A stretch of 64,000 bases of DNA from assembly GCA_037976565.1 (NCBI GenBank), contig CP137680.1:28882348-28946347 (forward strand), in the 5' to 3' direction. The notes beneath the pieces are model-generated. The model was not told the DNA's origin, did not search any database, and saw only the letters and a list, made by a program, of their open reading frames with translations. A program made the position numbers and the translations under genes. The stretch is from Mesocentrotus franciscanus. Lineage: Eukaryota; Echinodermata; Echinoidea; Camarodonta; Strongylocentrotidae. Of the stretch, positions 11,401 to 21,434 are shown one piece after another (the stretch's first letter is position 1; the number at the start of each line of letters is the position of its first letter).

Positions 11401-14400
11401 ATCTGTTTGTTTTGGAACACCACAAGAAACGTATCTAATGAAAATAGAACACCCCGACGCCTTTTGAAATGAGCGTTCATGCCGCCCAAATTTGCATATT
11501 GCTTTATTCGAGAAGGTATCCATCAAATACAAAAGAAAATTGCGTTAAAAAGACACTTTGCAACCAAATATTATTACGACTTACAAAACAAAGAACCACA
11601 CAAAAGGTACATACAAAAAACATGTTTTATGTATTTCTTTAACAAAATTTGAAAACAAGGCTTGGGCTTTCATCATCGTCGAACCATTGAGAGTATATAA
11701 CATCACACAAATTTAAACCGTTTTTTCCCGCTTTCTAGCGAATAAAAAGTGAGCAAACAATGTAGTTTGTACTTCGGACATATTTAAAACTTCATTTTCT
11801 CTGATGCAACCAAACAAATCTCTGTTTGTTAGGTTGAAGATAGGCTGGTTGAGGGTTAACTGTATTCGATTAGCAAGAGGAATGAACGAACAATTATCGT
11901 GACTTTCCCACTTCTCTTGGTATCTGTTTTACCTTCTTGTATCTCTGACATAAGTTTGAACCTCAAATGATTTATAATCCCCAGCTGGGTTAAATATTAA
12001 ACCGATATTTGACAAGAGCATCATAAAGTTACTCTCCACTTGCCTACTGCAACATATCGGGTGCCATAAAACATTGCTATTAAAGGATACGAATAAAACT
12101 ATACCCGAGAGAGAAACTCCGGGTGACTACTTCAAACGGATTCAGAGGAAATTGAGAATTCTACATATTCTTCCCCATTAATTTCTCTATTTTGCACGAG
12201 CAAACCATTGTTTACATCTTCTTCTCTGACGAGCTACATGGCAGAGTGTTTTCTGTGCGTGGACCAAAGAAGCTGTACTATACTTAAAAAAAGAAAAAGT
12301 TTTAATGAGTAAAATGAAAACAGTTTCTCCTGCAAACAAGAGCAATATTAGATGTCTGCTTGGATGTAAATTATTAACAAGAAACCGTTATTTCTGTTCT
12401 ACTCGATCCTTCTGCTCTCTCGATAACAGCAGAAATTAATTTATTCAACTTACTATCGAACTACACACGGAAATAACGATACAAAGAAAGATTACAATAT
12501 TGTGAGAAATGCACATCTGTCGTTTTATGCTTTTTTAACAACATGAAAAACGCGGGAAAATAACACATGTTTTATCTTCTTCCCTATTACATTCTCCTTA
12601 ATTAGAGTTGGGTTGTAAAAATGTTTAAGAGGCTCAATAGTTTATTTTGAGTGACAAGTTTTTCTTTCTTTTCTTAATTTGTTTTGTTTCGTTCAAAATA
12701 AGTGTCAATGTTGTCATCTTCTTCTTAAAGTCTGGATTTGGAATAGCATTTACTAGTTCAATTTCTTTGTAGTATTTCATGTCAATTTACATAATGTAAA
12801 CGATAGAAACTAAAGAAGCATATAGATTTGTTTTAACGGATACATCAGTTTGAAAATTGATATAGCGCTTATCAACCGTTAACTTTAGGCTTGTGATTGG
12901 AAATAAAGCACTCTAAAAGGAAGAAAAATAATTCTCCTTAATTAGGGATTGGAAATAAAGCACTATAAATAGAAAGAAAAAAAAACAGAGCAAAAAACTA
13001 TAAATGTTTTCTCATGATATTGCAAACATGTTTAATATTTTATGAAATATATAGATGGGCTTATTTATTCCTTATATATATACATTCGATTCCAAAAGTT
13101 GTAGATTAATTTTGCCTTTCCGTTAAAAATAGAACATAATCTATTTGATGCATGTTTAATTATAATTGCTTTCATAATGATAATCTTTAATCATTCATGC
13201 TGAATTAAAGAGAAGGTTATGTTCTGGGACAGCTGACAAATAATTTGAGAGTTTTTGTTCATTCTTTTTATGTAAGTGTGGAAGAGTATCAAAGATAAAA
13301 TGTCTCACTGAATAGGTTGGCTCTTCAAATGCCCTCATACTCTACATACTCTACATACGACTAGTAGTAGCTAACGAAAGGTTGTGGACCACAACTTACA
13401 TGCCATTGTCTAGTCCCATATACACATTTCTGTGTTCAGTGCATGTGACTCATAGTATTTGCCAATTTCCTATCATTTTGATGATTCCAAAACCGCACAG
13501 TATACACCTTTCTTATCGCTTCCACAGTTTCTGTCACATTGTTTTTGCATGACCTGCACCCTGTTTCATAAAACTTGTTATCAATAAAAAGTGTCACATT
13601 TATGTAAAAATATTGCTCTCAGCCAATCAAATGTAAGGATTTCAGTAGCTTATAACAGTTATTGCAATTTGTTATTGATAACAAGTTTTATGAAACAGAG
13701 GCCAGAACTCAACCCTATATACCTTTAACAGTGAGATCGTATCATTAACCTGTATTTTTGCCTTCCTTGTTCGACCATATCAACTTGACACTTTGTATTA
13801 TTTAGTATTTTGTAGTCAAATTGCGTGTGTACCAAATGATAACATTTTATATATATAAAAAAAAAAAAAAATCAAAAAAAATAATCAAATAACACATATT
13901 GCTGCATCATACAGTATCAATAAATGAAAAAAGGGGAAAATGGTTTAATCGAGAAAGGGGAGGTCTGTGATGATTTTTTTACTCGCTCGTTTATTCGGCG
14001 CATTTTATTAGCTTGTCGTGTCACGAATTGTCGATTAGCCTATCTGGTCACGTATATTTGGTTTTAATGTTTGTAATATTTGAATGGATGTAAATATAGA
14101 ATAAGTGTTTATTATCGAAGTTTTATCACAATGTTCTACAACGCTGTGTAAATGGGACAACTGAATATCAAACATTACATACTGTGTGGCACCTTACTCA
14201 AACTCGACCCACTAGTATAAAATGCAATGAAGGAATTAGAATCTATTCAAAAGAGACGTTAAAAAGCGAATTATAATCAAACATGTTGGAAATGTATAGC
14301 AAATAAATATGCTTTAAATATCGTACATGTATATACATGTGGAATAATGGGAATAATATTGAACAAGGATGTTGGATTAGGGTGTCTAAATCAATAGTAT

Positions 14401-16373
14401 GTACGTGTAAAAGTTTATGTATTTTTTGTATTCAAGCCAATTCAAATCATCTTATCATCTATTGAATATAGGCCTAACATGAAAATCAAAGAATACAAAC
14501 AAAGCAATATTTTTTTGCATGAAATCATGAGTAATTATTATGACATGAGTGCATCGATTTCAAAAAGTGACAAGGTAGATGTGCATGAATTGCAAAGAAT
14601 ATCGGCTTGTCTCAGGTACTTCCCACATTTATTTTGTTTTGTTTGTTTGTTTGTTTTTGTTTTTTTGTTTTTTGTTTTTTGTTTTGTTTTGTTTTGTTTT
14701 GTTTTGTTTGTGTTTTGTTTTTGTTTTGTTTTTGTTTTGTTTTTGTTTTTTTTGTTTTGTTTGTTTGTTTGTTTGTTTTTTTTTTTTTTTTGGGGGTATT
14801 TGCGCCGTATGAGAAATAGTTGTTTGTATCTATAATTTTGTCACATGATCTACCATACTGTATTGTATGCGATTCTGCATGCGACTATTAGTGCCCTGTA
14901 TCTCTCTCTCTCTCTCTATAAATAATATATATATATATATATATATATCTTTCTTTCTTTTTTTCAGGCAAGACCAGAACAAAAGACAAGTATCGTGTAG
15001 TATACACGGACCATCAGAGGCTAGAGCTGGAGAAGGAATTTCATTACAGTCGATATATCACTATCAGACGAAAGAGCGAGCTGGCACTGGCTTTGGGGCT
15101 CTCGGAAAGACAGGTGGGTACATTATTTAACTTTGCCGTCATTATAAAGTTAACAACTAACTTATCCATAACCTTACCAATTTTTTTTTTTATAGTTTTT
15201 TAGTTAAAAACTGATTCGTCCTGATTCATGTTTCTTGAAAATGTGACATATTAAAACTTACATAATTTTAAAAGTATTCAACATAGTCAATTCAACCTAT
15301 CGTTCTTGAGTTACGAAAAACACAATTTACAAGGAGTAATGAACAATTCAGTTGTTAACTGTGTGTCTTTAAACTCTTTCAATGTTCTTGGTGGTTTTAA
15401 TATAACCAGCCGAAATTCTTACGTTGTGCTTAATATCTTTTAGAAAAGAAAATGTTGTATTAATTTAAATTCGAAATTTATATCTGAGATAGACAATGTC
15501 TGTAGCAAAATGGGCAATAACAAAGATACACTCTACTTCTTATCTTATTTTGTTTGCATCTTGTTTAGCTAATCCCGCCTGCAGGTCACAAAGGAAGCGA
15601 TAATGGGATAAATGAATATTTATGAACATTTTCTTTAACATTTTGGTAGCGTAAGGCCTTACATCTACACAAGAGCAAAACAGGATAAACCTTTAAACCT
15701 TAAATTTGTTTTCCCAATAGACTGATAGAAGCAGTCATCGAATTTACTACAATTTATTTAATCGGATGCATTCCTAACACCCACGGGAGAAACATGCATT
15801 TTTTTCAGAATATTCTAATTTTATTTCGTTTTTGGCAAATATGTTTTTTAGGTAAAAATTTGGTTCCAAAATCGGCGAGCTAAGGAAAGAAAGATGGCCA
15901 AGAAGATAAAGATGCAAGACGGACAACAACAACAACAACAGATCACACATCCAAGCGAAGAGAGAAGTTCGAATGAACGTCAGAAAGAATTCAGTCATCA
16001 AAACCAACAAAGCCATCATCACCCTCATCACCATCACCACCACAACAATCATCATGCCGTGTTGCAGCATTCATCAAGCCCTCATCATACCACAGTCGAC
16101 ACCAAACCAAAGCTCCCGATCATAACAACAATGACCACGGTCTCCACCGATGTCATCAAGACGACCTCGCTGACGCACATGACTACAACATCGCCACCAC
16201 ATCATGTCAGGCTGCAGGCTACTGATGCCATCGAGGGCAGGGCACTGACGAACAGCCACGCCTTGAGCTCCGGCGCAGAAACCATCCAGAGTTCGCTGCA
16301 TATCCCAATCACAGCTGCAGATGTTGCAAACCTTGTATTAGTTAGTAGTAAAAATTCGATACTTCAAGCGTAG
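4927..16373 (+). CDS. Cdx: Caudal-type homeobox transcription factor Cdx (gene span, 3 coding exons)
   Basis: A sequence-specific nuclear transcription factor of the ParaHox class; in animals Cdx proteins pattern posterior tissue and gut. Joining 4927-5467, 14968-15113 and 15852-16373 gives 402 aa with consensus GT/AG splices and intact frame. A hexapeptide-type motif YDWM (residues 166-169) precedes the homeodomain (186-245), which shows [20 protein letters not shown] and [14 protein letters not shown] with F20, W48, F49 and N51 in place. The intron between homeodomain residues 44 and 45 is the position found in other Cdx genes. The N-terminus is Ala/His/Gln-rich; the C-terminus has a Gln run and a His-rich stretch. 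The start is the first ATG of two in a row (MMTLEYL); nothing upstream in frame begins with ATG. No other ParaHox gene is in the window. Confidence 0.95.
7867..8264 (+). mobile_element. 5'-truncated LINE 3' end with 23 bp target-site duplication
   Basis: A 23-base word beginning AAATAGATTGAAAGTGAATA occurs exactly at 7867-7889 and 8242-8264. The 352 bases between end in a tandem tail (ACTAAACTGAAACTAAACTG...), the same tail type as the LINE at 23.8-25.7 kb. An exact long duplication plus a terminal tail repeat is the mark of target-primed insertion. Only 3' UTR seems present, with no reverse transcriptase. Confidence 0.85.
12895..12970. repeat. Short tandem duplication (52 bp offset)
   Basis: The word GATTGGAAATAAAGCACT occurs at 12895 and again at 12947, each followed by an A-rich stretch. 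This is a small local duplication inside Cdx intron 1. Confidence 0.6.
13205..13728. mobile_element. TTAA-flanked MITE (member 1), with nested foldback
   Basis: TTAA at 13205-13208 and 13725-13728 bracket related termini. The left end reads TTAAAGAGAAGGTTATGTTC and the right end, reversed, reads TTAAAGGTATATAGGGTTGA followed by GTTCTGG. No coding capacity is seen. A separate 138 bp hairpin element (13561-13698) sits inside. Related ends occur at 27952, 46071 and, as partial copies, 33.6 and 52.5-53.2 kb. Confidence 0.65.
13561..13698. repeat. Foldback MITE with 27 bp perfect inverted repeats
   Basis: CTGTTTCATAAAACTTGTTA at 13561 continues to 13587 and is matched by its reverse complement at 13672-13698. 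The loop is about 84 bases, so the whole can fold as a hairpin. It lies within the TTAA-flanked element and is therefore probably a later insertion. Confidence 0.8.
14631..14948. repeat. GTTTT-type, CT and TA microsatellites
   Basis: A GTTT/GTTTT array (about 14631-14792) is followed by a CT run (about 14901-14917) and a TA run (about 14929-14948) that ends 19 bases before Cdx exon 2. The open frames rich in Phe/Cys/Leu/Val are translations of this repeat. Confidence 0.95.
14968..15113 (+). CDS. Cdx: Cdx exon 2 (homeodomain residues 1-44)
   Basis: 146 bases encode residues 181-229. The acceptor is TTTCTTTCTTTTTTTCAG and the donor CAG/GTGGGT. The translation runs [17 protein letters not shown] through helix 1 and helix 2 to GLSERQ. 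Relative to vertebrate CDX, helix 2 carries a few substitutions ([10 protein letters not shown]). Confidence 0.95.
15114..15851 (+). other. Cdx intron 2
   Basis: A 738-base intron, GTGGGT at the start and TTTTTTAG at the end, splitting the homeodomain after its residue 44. Nothing else was recognised in it. Confidence 0.9.
15852..16373 (+). CDS. Cdx: Cdx exon 3 (recognition helix and C-terminus)
   Basis: 522 bases encode residues 230-402 and TAG. It begins [20 protein letters not shown], the third helix. A QQQQQQ run, a His-rich stretch near 15-20 residues long, and a Ser/Thr-rich tail follow. Base composition stays coding-like up to the stop. Confidence 0.94.
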   Translation, partial: VKIWFQNRRAKERKMAKKIKMQDGQQQQQQITHPSEERSSNERQKEFSHQNQQSHHHPHHHHHHNNHHAVLQHSSSPHHTTVDTKPKLPIITTMTTVSTDVIKTTSLTHMTTTSPPHHVRLQATDAIEGRALTNSHALSSGAETIQSSLHIPITAADVANLVLVSSKNSILQA

Positions 16374-16407
16374 GGATGATTCATTTATAATTAATCGAAC
16401 TTATCTC

Positions 16408-16944
16408 TTAAAGATACTATGTCCCTTTTGCAGCCAACATCAAATTCTGTAGAACTTTGCAGGAATTATGAATATGTCATGTATGTCCTATCTGTGAAAT
16501 TTAAACGTTAGCAGTGTCCTAATATTCAAATTATGCAAGGAAACCCGTTTACTTGCTAGACTTCACTGTCAGACACTATTGAGTGACTGACTGGCTTTTT
16601 CATCTTTGGTAATAACATACATAAAATGAGCTGTAAAGGGTACATGAGCATTTGTCTACATCAATAACCCACTTCTTGTAATGGCCAAAATTAAACTGAT
16701 TGAATCTTTGCGCAGCATAAAACGTACGACCATTCGGTACAATGGTCTGAAAATCAGACTATTACTTACTGGCTCTATAGCTCCTAAGTCGATTCGACAA
16801 CTAATAGTCGTTATTTTCCCACCTAAAGACATTTTCAAGTCCCCTTTTTTAAAGGGAAGTTCTAAATTAGTATTGTCTCTCAAATGCCGTTGGAATTTAA
16901 CCTTTTCATTTTTTTGGCCTGCAAATGGGACATAGTACCTTTAA
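16408..16944. mobile_element. TTAA-flanked MITE (member 2) in the Cdx 3' region
   Basis: TTAA at 16408-16411 and 16941-16944 bracket an inverted pair: the left end reads AGATACTATGTCCCTTTTGC and the right end reversed reads AGGTACTATGTCCCATTTGC, continuing CAGGCC on both. It begins 34 bases after the Cdx stop, so it probably lies within the 3' UTR. Open frames inside it are not genes. Confidence 0.7.
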
Positions 16945-17142
16945 TACTTTAGTGTTATTTTCTTCATTTTATTTTAAAAAAGATACTGTAAATGGCCCAG
17001 ATGAAAAATGTGTTTCGTAATTCCTCCTTTTTCGTTTATTTTCGGTTTTTCTCTTTCTATACATTATTGTACACTTGTCTTTATAGTTGATATATAAACA
17101 ATATTTTTGAAATGATGTTTTTCATCAGTGTTATATCTATGA

Positions 17143-17148
17143 AATAAA
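17143..17148 (+). terminator. AATAAA, candidate Cdx polyadenylation signal
   Basis: This is the first clear AATAAA downstream of the Cdx stop that lies outside the MITE, about 770 bases after the stop. It would place the MITE inside the mature 3' UTR. Confidence 0.35.
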
Positions 17149-19148
17149 AAGATCAAGGCAGGAGAAAAATCGTATTGAGAAAAAAGAACTAGTAAGTAAA
17201 AATAGTAAGTAATTAACATATTCGAGAGTTTAATAACTATTCGCCAATATGTTTTAAAATGAATGGCTCGAAATACTTTTGTAACTACTAATTTTCCAGA
17301 TGATCATATTTTGTTCTTCTTCATTTCATGGTGTATTATTACAGATACCATACTACAGTGCATATAAAAAAAGTGTACTCAAAATTAAAAAGTCATAAAC
17401 TATGAGAACTTGAATCATATTTAACGGCAAAGGGTAACTAAGACCCTGTCTAATGATACCATATTCATAATTGTGCTGCCACGTATGACTGAGCATAGGC
17501 TTTTCAAAAAGTATTCTATTGATAGAGTATTGATATCGCGGAACATATGCTTTTTTATATCGTCAAGAGCGACTTCAATTATTATGATAATTTGTATTTG
17601 TTTTTATGTCGCTAAAATCATTCCTTTTCAGTGAACATTTGCAAGTTTTAAAGTTTGTTCTGTATTCAATTTTAAAGGCTAGGTATTTTACCGATATCGC
17701 TATCAGTGCTGTATTGTATTTTCAATTGCGCAATATTTCGGTGAAGGCGTACATAGAACGATTTCCGGTTCCTATACCCAAGCATCATCAAATGCTGATG
17801 AATTGTGGGACACGGCTGTCGACACATTGGGATATTGTGAGAAACAGATAGCAGTATACGTAAATCTTAAGAAGTGTCGATAGAATGCCCTGCCTTTAAA
17901 TGGAATGAAACGTGCATCGTATTAATATTCAATGTATTACTTTAGGGTACGCTTTGGCGACCCAACATGGATATGTCCATAAAACAAGAGGCTTGGCCGG
18001 GCATAGCTATATCAATCGAGAACTGTTTGAATAAAACAGACTCTCTGATTGAAACATTTGTAAATATTTGTAACATAATACATGAATGAATTGTTTGTTT
18101 GTTGATGTTTTTGGGGTTTGTTTTGTTTCTTTATTTTGTTTGTTTAATGTATATTTGAATTCACTGTTCTTTCTACTTTTTGTCGATACTTTTCGTAAAA
18201 AGCCTGGTGTTAGAATTATTGCTTTTGATAAATCTTTGAATTCAAAATGCAAACAAAAATATTAAAAAATGGTATATATATATAATTATATATATATGAT
18301 AATTCATTTTCTTTTGAACTAGTTTAATCATTATCATGTCTGCAAGCTTTTACCTCAGTTTGTATTGTTTGTTTCGCTTCTGAATGTGACATATTCGTAG
18401 AATAAATTACGTTATATTACTCTTAGTGTAGAACGTCAGTTGTAGATTTACGTAATTTAAAATAATGACATTGTATTCATGTATGTTTGTCATGTTTTCA
18501 TCAGAAGTCTAATTTATACCCAGAGGACATAAGGTACGACCACCTGTTTTTGTTTGGGTAAGGTGCCATATGTAAATATACTGTGTAATAGCCAAATGTA
18601 AATACATATATTAGGATAATTAGCTAAATATGTACATGTATTTTTTTCAATGACCGTTCAAAAAAAAAAAAAAATCAGAATTATGATATTTGGGTTTTGA
18701 TAATCATTCAGAAGTTGTACCATGTTAGAGCACTCAGTATCTTTTAGTATCCCCTGTCTTATTCTAAAAGCGAAAATCTCCTCTTTTTCATTTGCTTGAC
18801 GTTAAGTTCCTTTGATCATCCGGTGTTTAACCGTCAGCTGAGAGAGAATACTCTTTTGTCTGAATTCGATGATATTAGGATGAAGACTGAAAAATAGTAT
18901 ATTGTGACCTCTCAAATGTTTTTGAAGTCATTCCAGGAGGTGTAGATTTGTCCATAATACTTGTTAGTTTGTACTTCTTAAGTTTATTTTGTTGGTGCCC
19001 ATTCAGATTTTGCATTTCTTCATATTTTGGGCTCACGTAATGTTTATAATGTTTATCCTGTTTTCTATATGATGTAAAAATAAAATGCTTAAAAACGATG
19101 TCTAAAAATATGAACATATCAAAGTTATTTTCTACCGACTCACAACTT

Positions 19149-19149
19149 G

Positions 19150-19184
<35 letters not shown>

Positions 19185-19195
19185 GTTCTCTCTCA
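19149..19195. repeat. CT microsatellite
   Basis: Mostly CT dinucleotides with a few interruptions. Confidence 0.9.
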
Positions 19196-21113
19196 CTTTC
19201 TCTATCTACGATCTACATTTAATATATTCAAACCTTGAAACAAAATTATTAACATGTTTGCATTAAATTAATAGCATTTATTTACCCAGTATGTCCTATT
19301 TCTTTTCATTATATTAAATAACCGTTTTTGATTTCTAAGGTCCTGTAAATAAGATTTTGCCCTAAATATTAGTCATCCATGCTATGTTATATTTGATACT
19401 TAAGACGATTCGCCTCATTATTCGATGCAATTAAACGAACTTCATTCAACTTTAATACACATAATGCATCCTTGTCTGTCTAAAATACTGTACATAATTC
19501 TTTTCCTCTGAAAAGCATGTTCATTAAAGTTACCACAAATTAAAACAAAGGAATGTATGAAGCGTCGCATTCTTACAATACCTTGTACTTGTACTGGTCA
19601 TGAAATAAAATGAATTCAATCATATGAACACACACGTTTAGTACTTATTTGAGTATCGTCTGCATGCATTTGATGACACAGAACCAGTTGAATGTTACAG
19701 CACTTGAGAGCCAGAGGGACGTTGATTCATATCAATTTATGCAAGAATTATTGCCCTTCTGGCGCTCAACAGACTGTTTTATCCTCAACTGTAGAAAAAA
19801 ATATGATTACTAAGAATATTGACCTATAAGTACGCTATTCTATGAAGATATTGATCCGACATCTGCTCAGTCCAGACTTTCATCACAGGTAAAGCTTAAC
19901 TTTAAATGACAATCCAACTTGGAAATAAGTCCATTTGTACATGAAGTTTGAAATAAATCAAACCAATGATAAGGGAGTTCTGAATGTGAGATCACTAAAG
20001 CTATGCAGATCTTAAATTGGCAATTTGGTCAGTGAAGTATGACGTAGCCACGGACAACTCTCCCGTTTGTCGCGTACAAAAATATCAGAAAGTTCGGTTC
20101 TTCTCCTAAGTGCGTACTCCTTTGAGGCACTACTCAATATAATATGGATAGCATATTATTATAGGTCCTCTGAAGAGAAAAGACCATCCTGAGTCATACG
20201 TCTTGAAAATTTGACACTTAAGTAATTTTCTCTTTTAGAACAAATGGAAAAGTTGTTGAAATTACGTCACAGTGACATTTCCGATTCAGCCAATTTCAAA
20301 TTCCCATAGTATGTATAGTGGTTACAACTTTCAAAAATTAATAACTTTCTTATTGGTTGTCGGATTTTATTTAAACTTTCACCAGTCTGCTTCTCTGTTT
20401 TTTTTTTAAAGTGAAGTTTGCTTTTAAGTCTGGATTTTCCTTTAATATATTGACCGCAGAGTAATAGTCACCGGAACATGTGTTGGTTAATCCTAAAGAG
20501 GGAAGGGGGACAAAACGCTAAGAACGCTAAAAGTATTTTGAAATGTGAAAACCTATTTTCTATCTACATAACGTTTCAAATTTTGTCCAAAGACATACAA
20601 ATTATAAAAAATTAACAGTACCTTAACCTGACTAAATTCCCTTGGAACATTTACGTAAAGTATCAATAGAGCTATAATAAAAAGGAAAAAAAAAGAGAAT
20701 AATTTGGTAGAACATTTTTCATTGAAATATATATTACTTCACTACGAGAATAAATAAGAGCTGCATGCGTGCCATGAATTTACACTGTTAATCGTTTATA
20801 TCAGTTAGTCTCGTCCAAATGTTAAACCTATTACGTAGGGCAGAAAGTAGAAAAATTTACTCTCCTCTCAGTACGCACCAATACTTAATTCATACTGAAA
20901 ATACAGTTTCCGCTATCGTTATCGGTAAGTATTTTTTAAATTTGCATATGGGATAGAAATTATTACCCTCTAAAATCTCTATTTTTTTTTCTCTCTCCTT
21001 AGTTAAATACAAAAATAGTGATATTTTTCTTTTGAATTCGAATGTTTAATCTAAAGAATATCGAAAGACTTGATGGTGTTATTAATTATCATCGTTTCCC
21101 ACGGAAAATAACC

Positions 21114-21119
21114 ATTTAT
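21114..21119 (-). terminator. AATAAA just after the astacin stop
   Basis: On the minus strand the TAA stop runs directly into overlapping AATAAATAAAT. It would give a very short 3' UTR; other AATAAA words lie further downstream. Confidence 0.3.
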
Positions 21120-21434
21120 TTATTTTATCCACCACTGTTGCTCAAATAGTGTTTTGGTATACCACGGTTTATTTTGTCCATCATCAAACGGTTTGGACGC
21201 CCTTTCACACATCTTTCCCCAGGCAGTCGGTGGGCATAGACAGACGCGGCAGTCGGTGGGACTCTGATATCCGCCATTTTGACAGTCCAATTTGAAGCCA
21301 CAATGGTTGCCACATTTATACATGAGGTTAACGAGCTTGATATCGTAGAAACTAGGCTTGGTCCTCCAGTCGATTATATGATTTGGTTTGCCCTTGACTG
21401 TGATCGTTGGTAGTGAGTAGTCCTTTGAAAACGC
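21120..21434 (-). CDS. Astacin exon 5 (C-terminal catalytic part and EGF-like domain)
   Basis: 315 bases, acceptor TCTTACTCCAG, ending in TAA. It starts AFSKDYSLPTITVKG, the segment that follows the Met-turn in astacins, reaches YKC and then a six-cysteine EGF-like module and a 28-residue tail ending QQWWIK. Confidence 0.9.
   Translation of the reverse strand, partial: AFSKDYSLPTITVKGKPNHIIDWRTKPSFYDIKLVNLMYKCGNHCGFKLDCQNGGYQSPTDCRVCLCPPTAWGKMCERASKPFDDGQNKPWYTKTLFEQQWWIK

Larger units (their letters stand above)
5468..14967 (+). other. Cdx intron 1 (9.5 kb)
   Basis: No other gene was recognised in it. It holds a LINE 3'-end insertion (7890-8241), a TTAA-flanked MITE (13205-13728) with a nested foldback, a GTTTT repeat (about 14631-14792), and CT and TA microsatellites against the exon 2 acceptor. 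A 108-codon minus-strand open frame at 11206-11532 has no recognised motif and no splice context. Cis-regulatory elements are likely in a developmental gene's first intron but cannot be picked out by eye. Confidence 0.8.
16374..21119. other. Cdx 3' flank and intergenic region to the convergent astacin gene
   Basis: No gene was recognised. A MITE occupies 16408-16944. An AATAAA at about 17143 is the clearest candidate for Cdx polyadenylation on the plus strand, beyond the MITE. A CT microsatellite lies at 19149-19195. A 14-of-16 inverted repeat (TTGAG.GCCAGA.GGG) with about a 36-base loop lies at 19703-19770. The rest is AT-rich with no clear signal. Confidence 0.6.

Noticed and set aside
11206..11532. 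108-codon minus-strand open frame in Cdx intron 1
   Set aside because: No motif, no splice signals and no coding-type composition; probably chance.
16681..16935. Overlapping open frames after Cdx on both strands
   Set aside because: They lie within a TTAA-flanked MITE and show no protein similarity.
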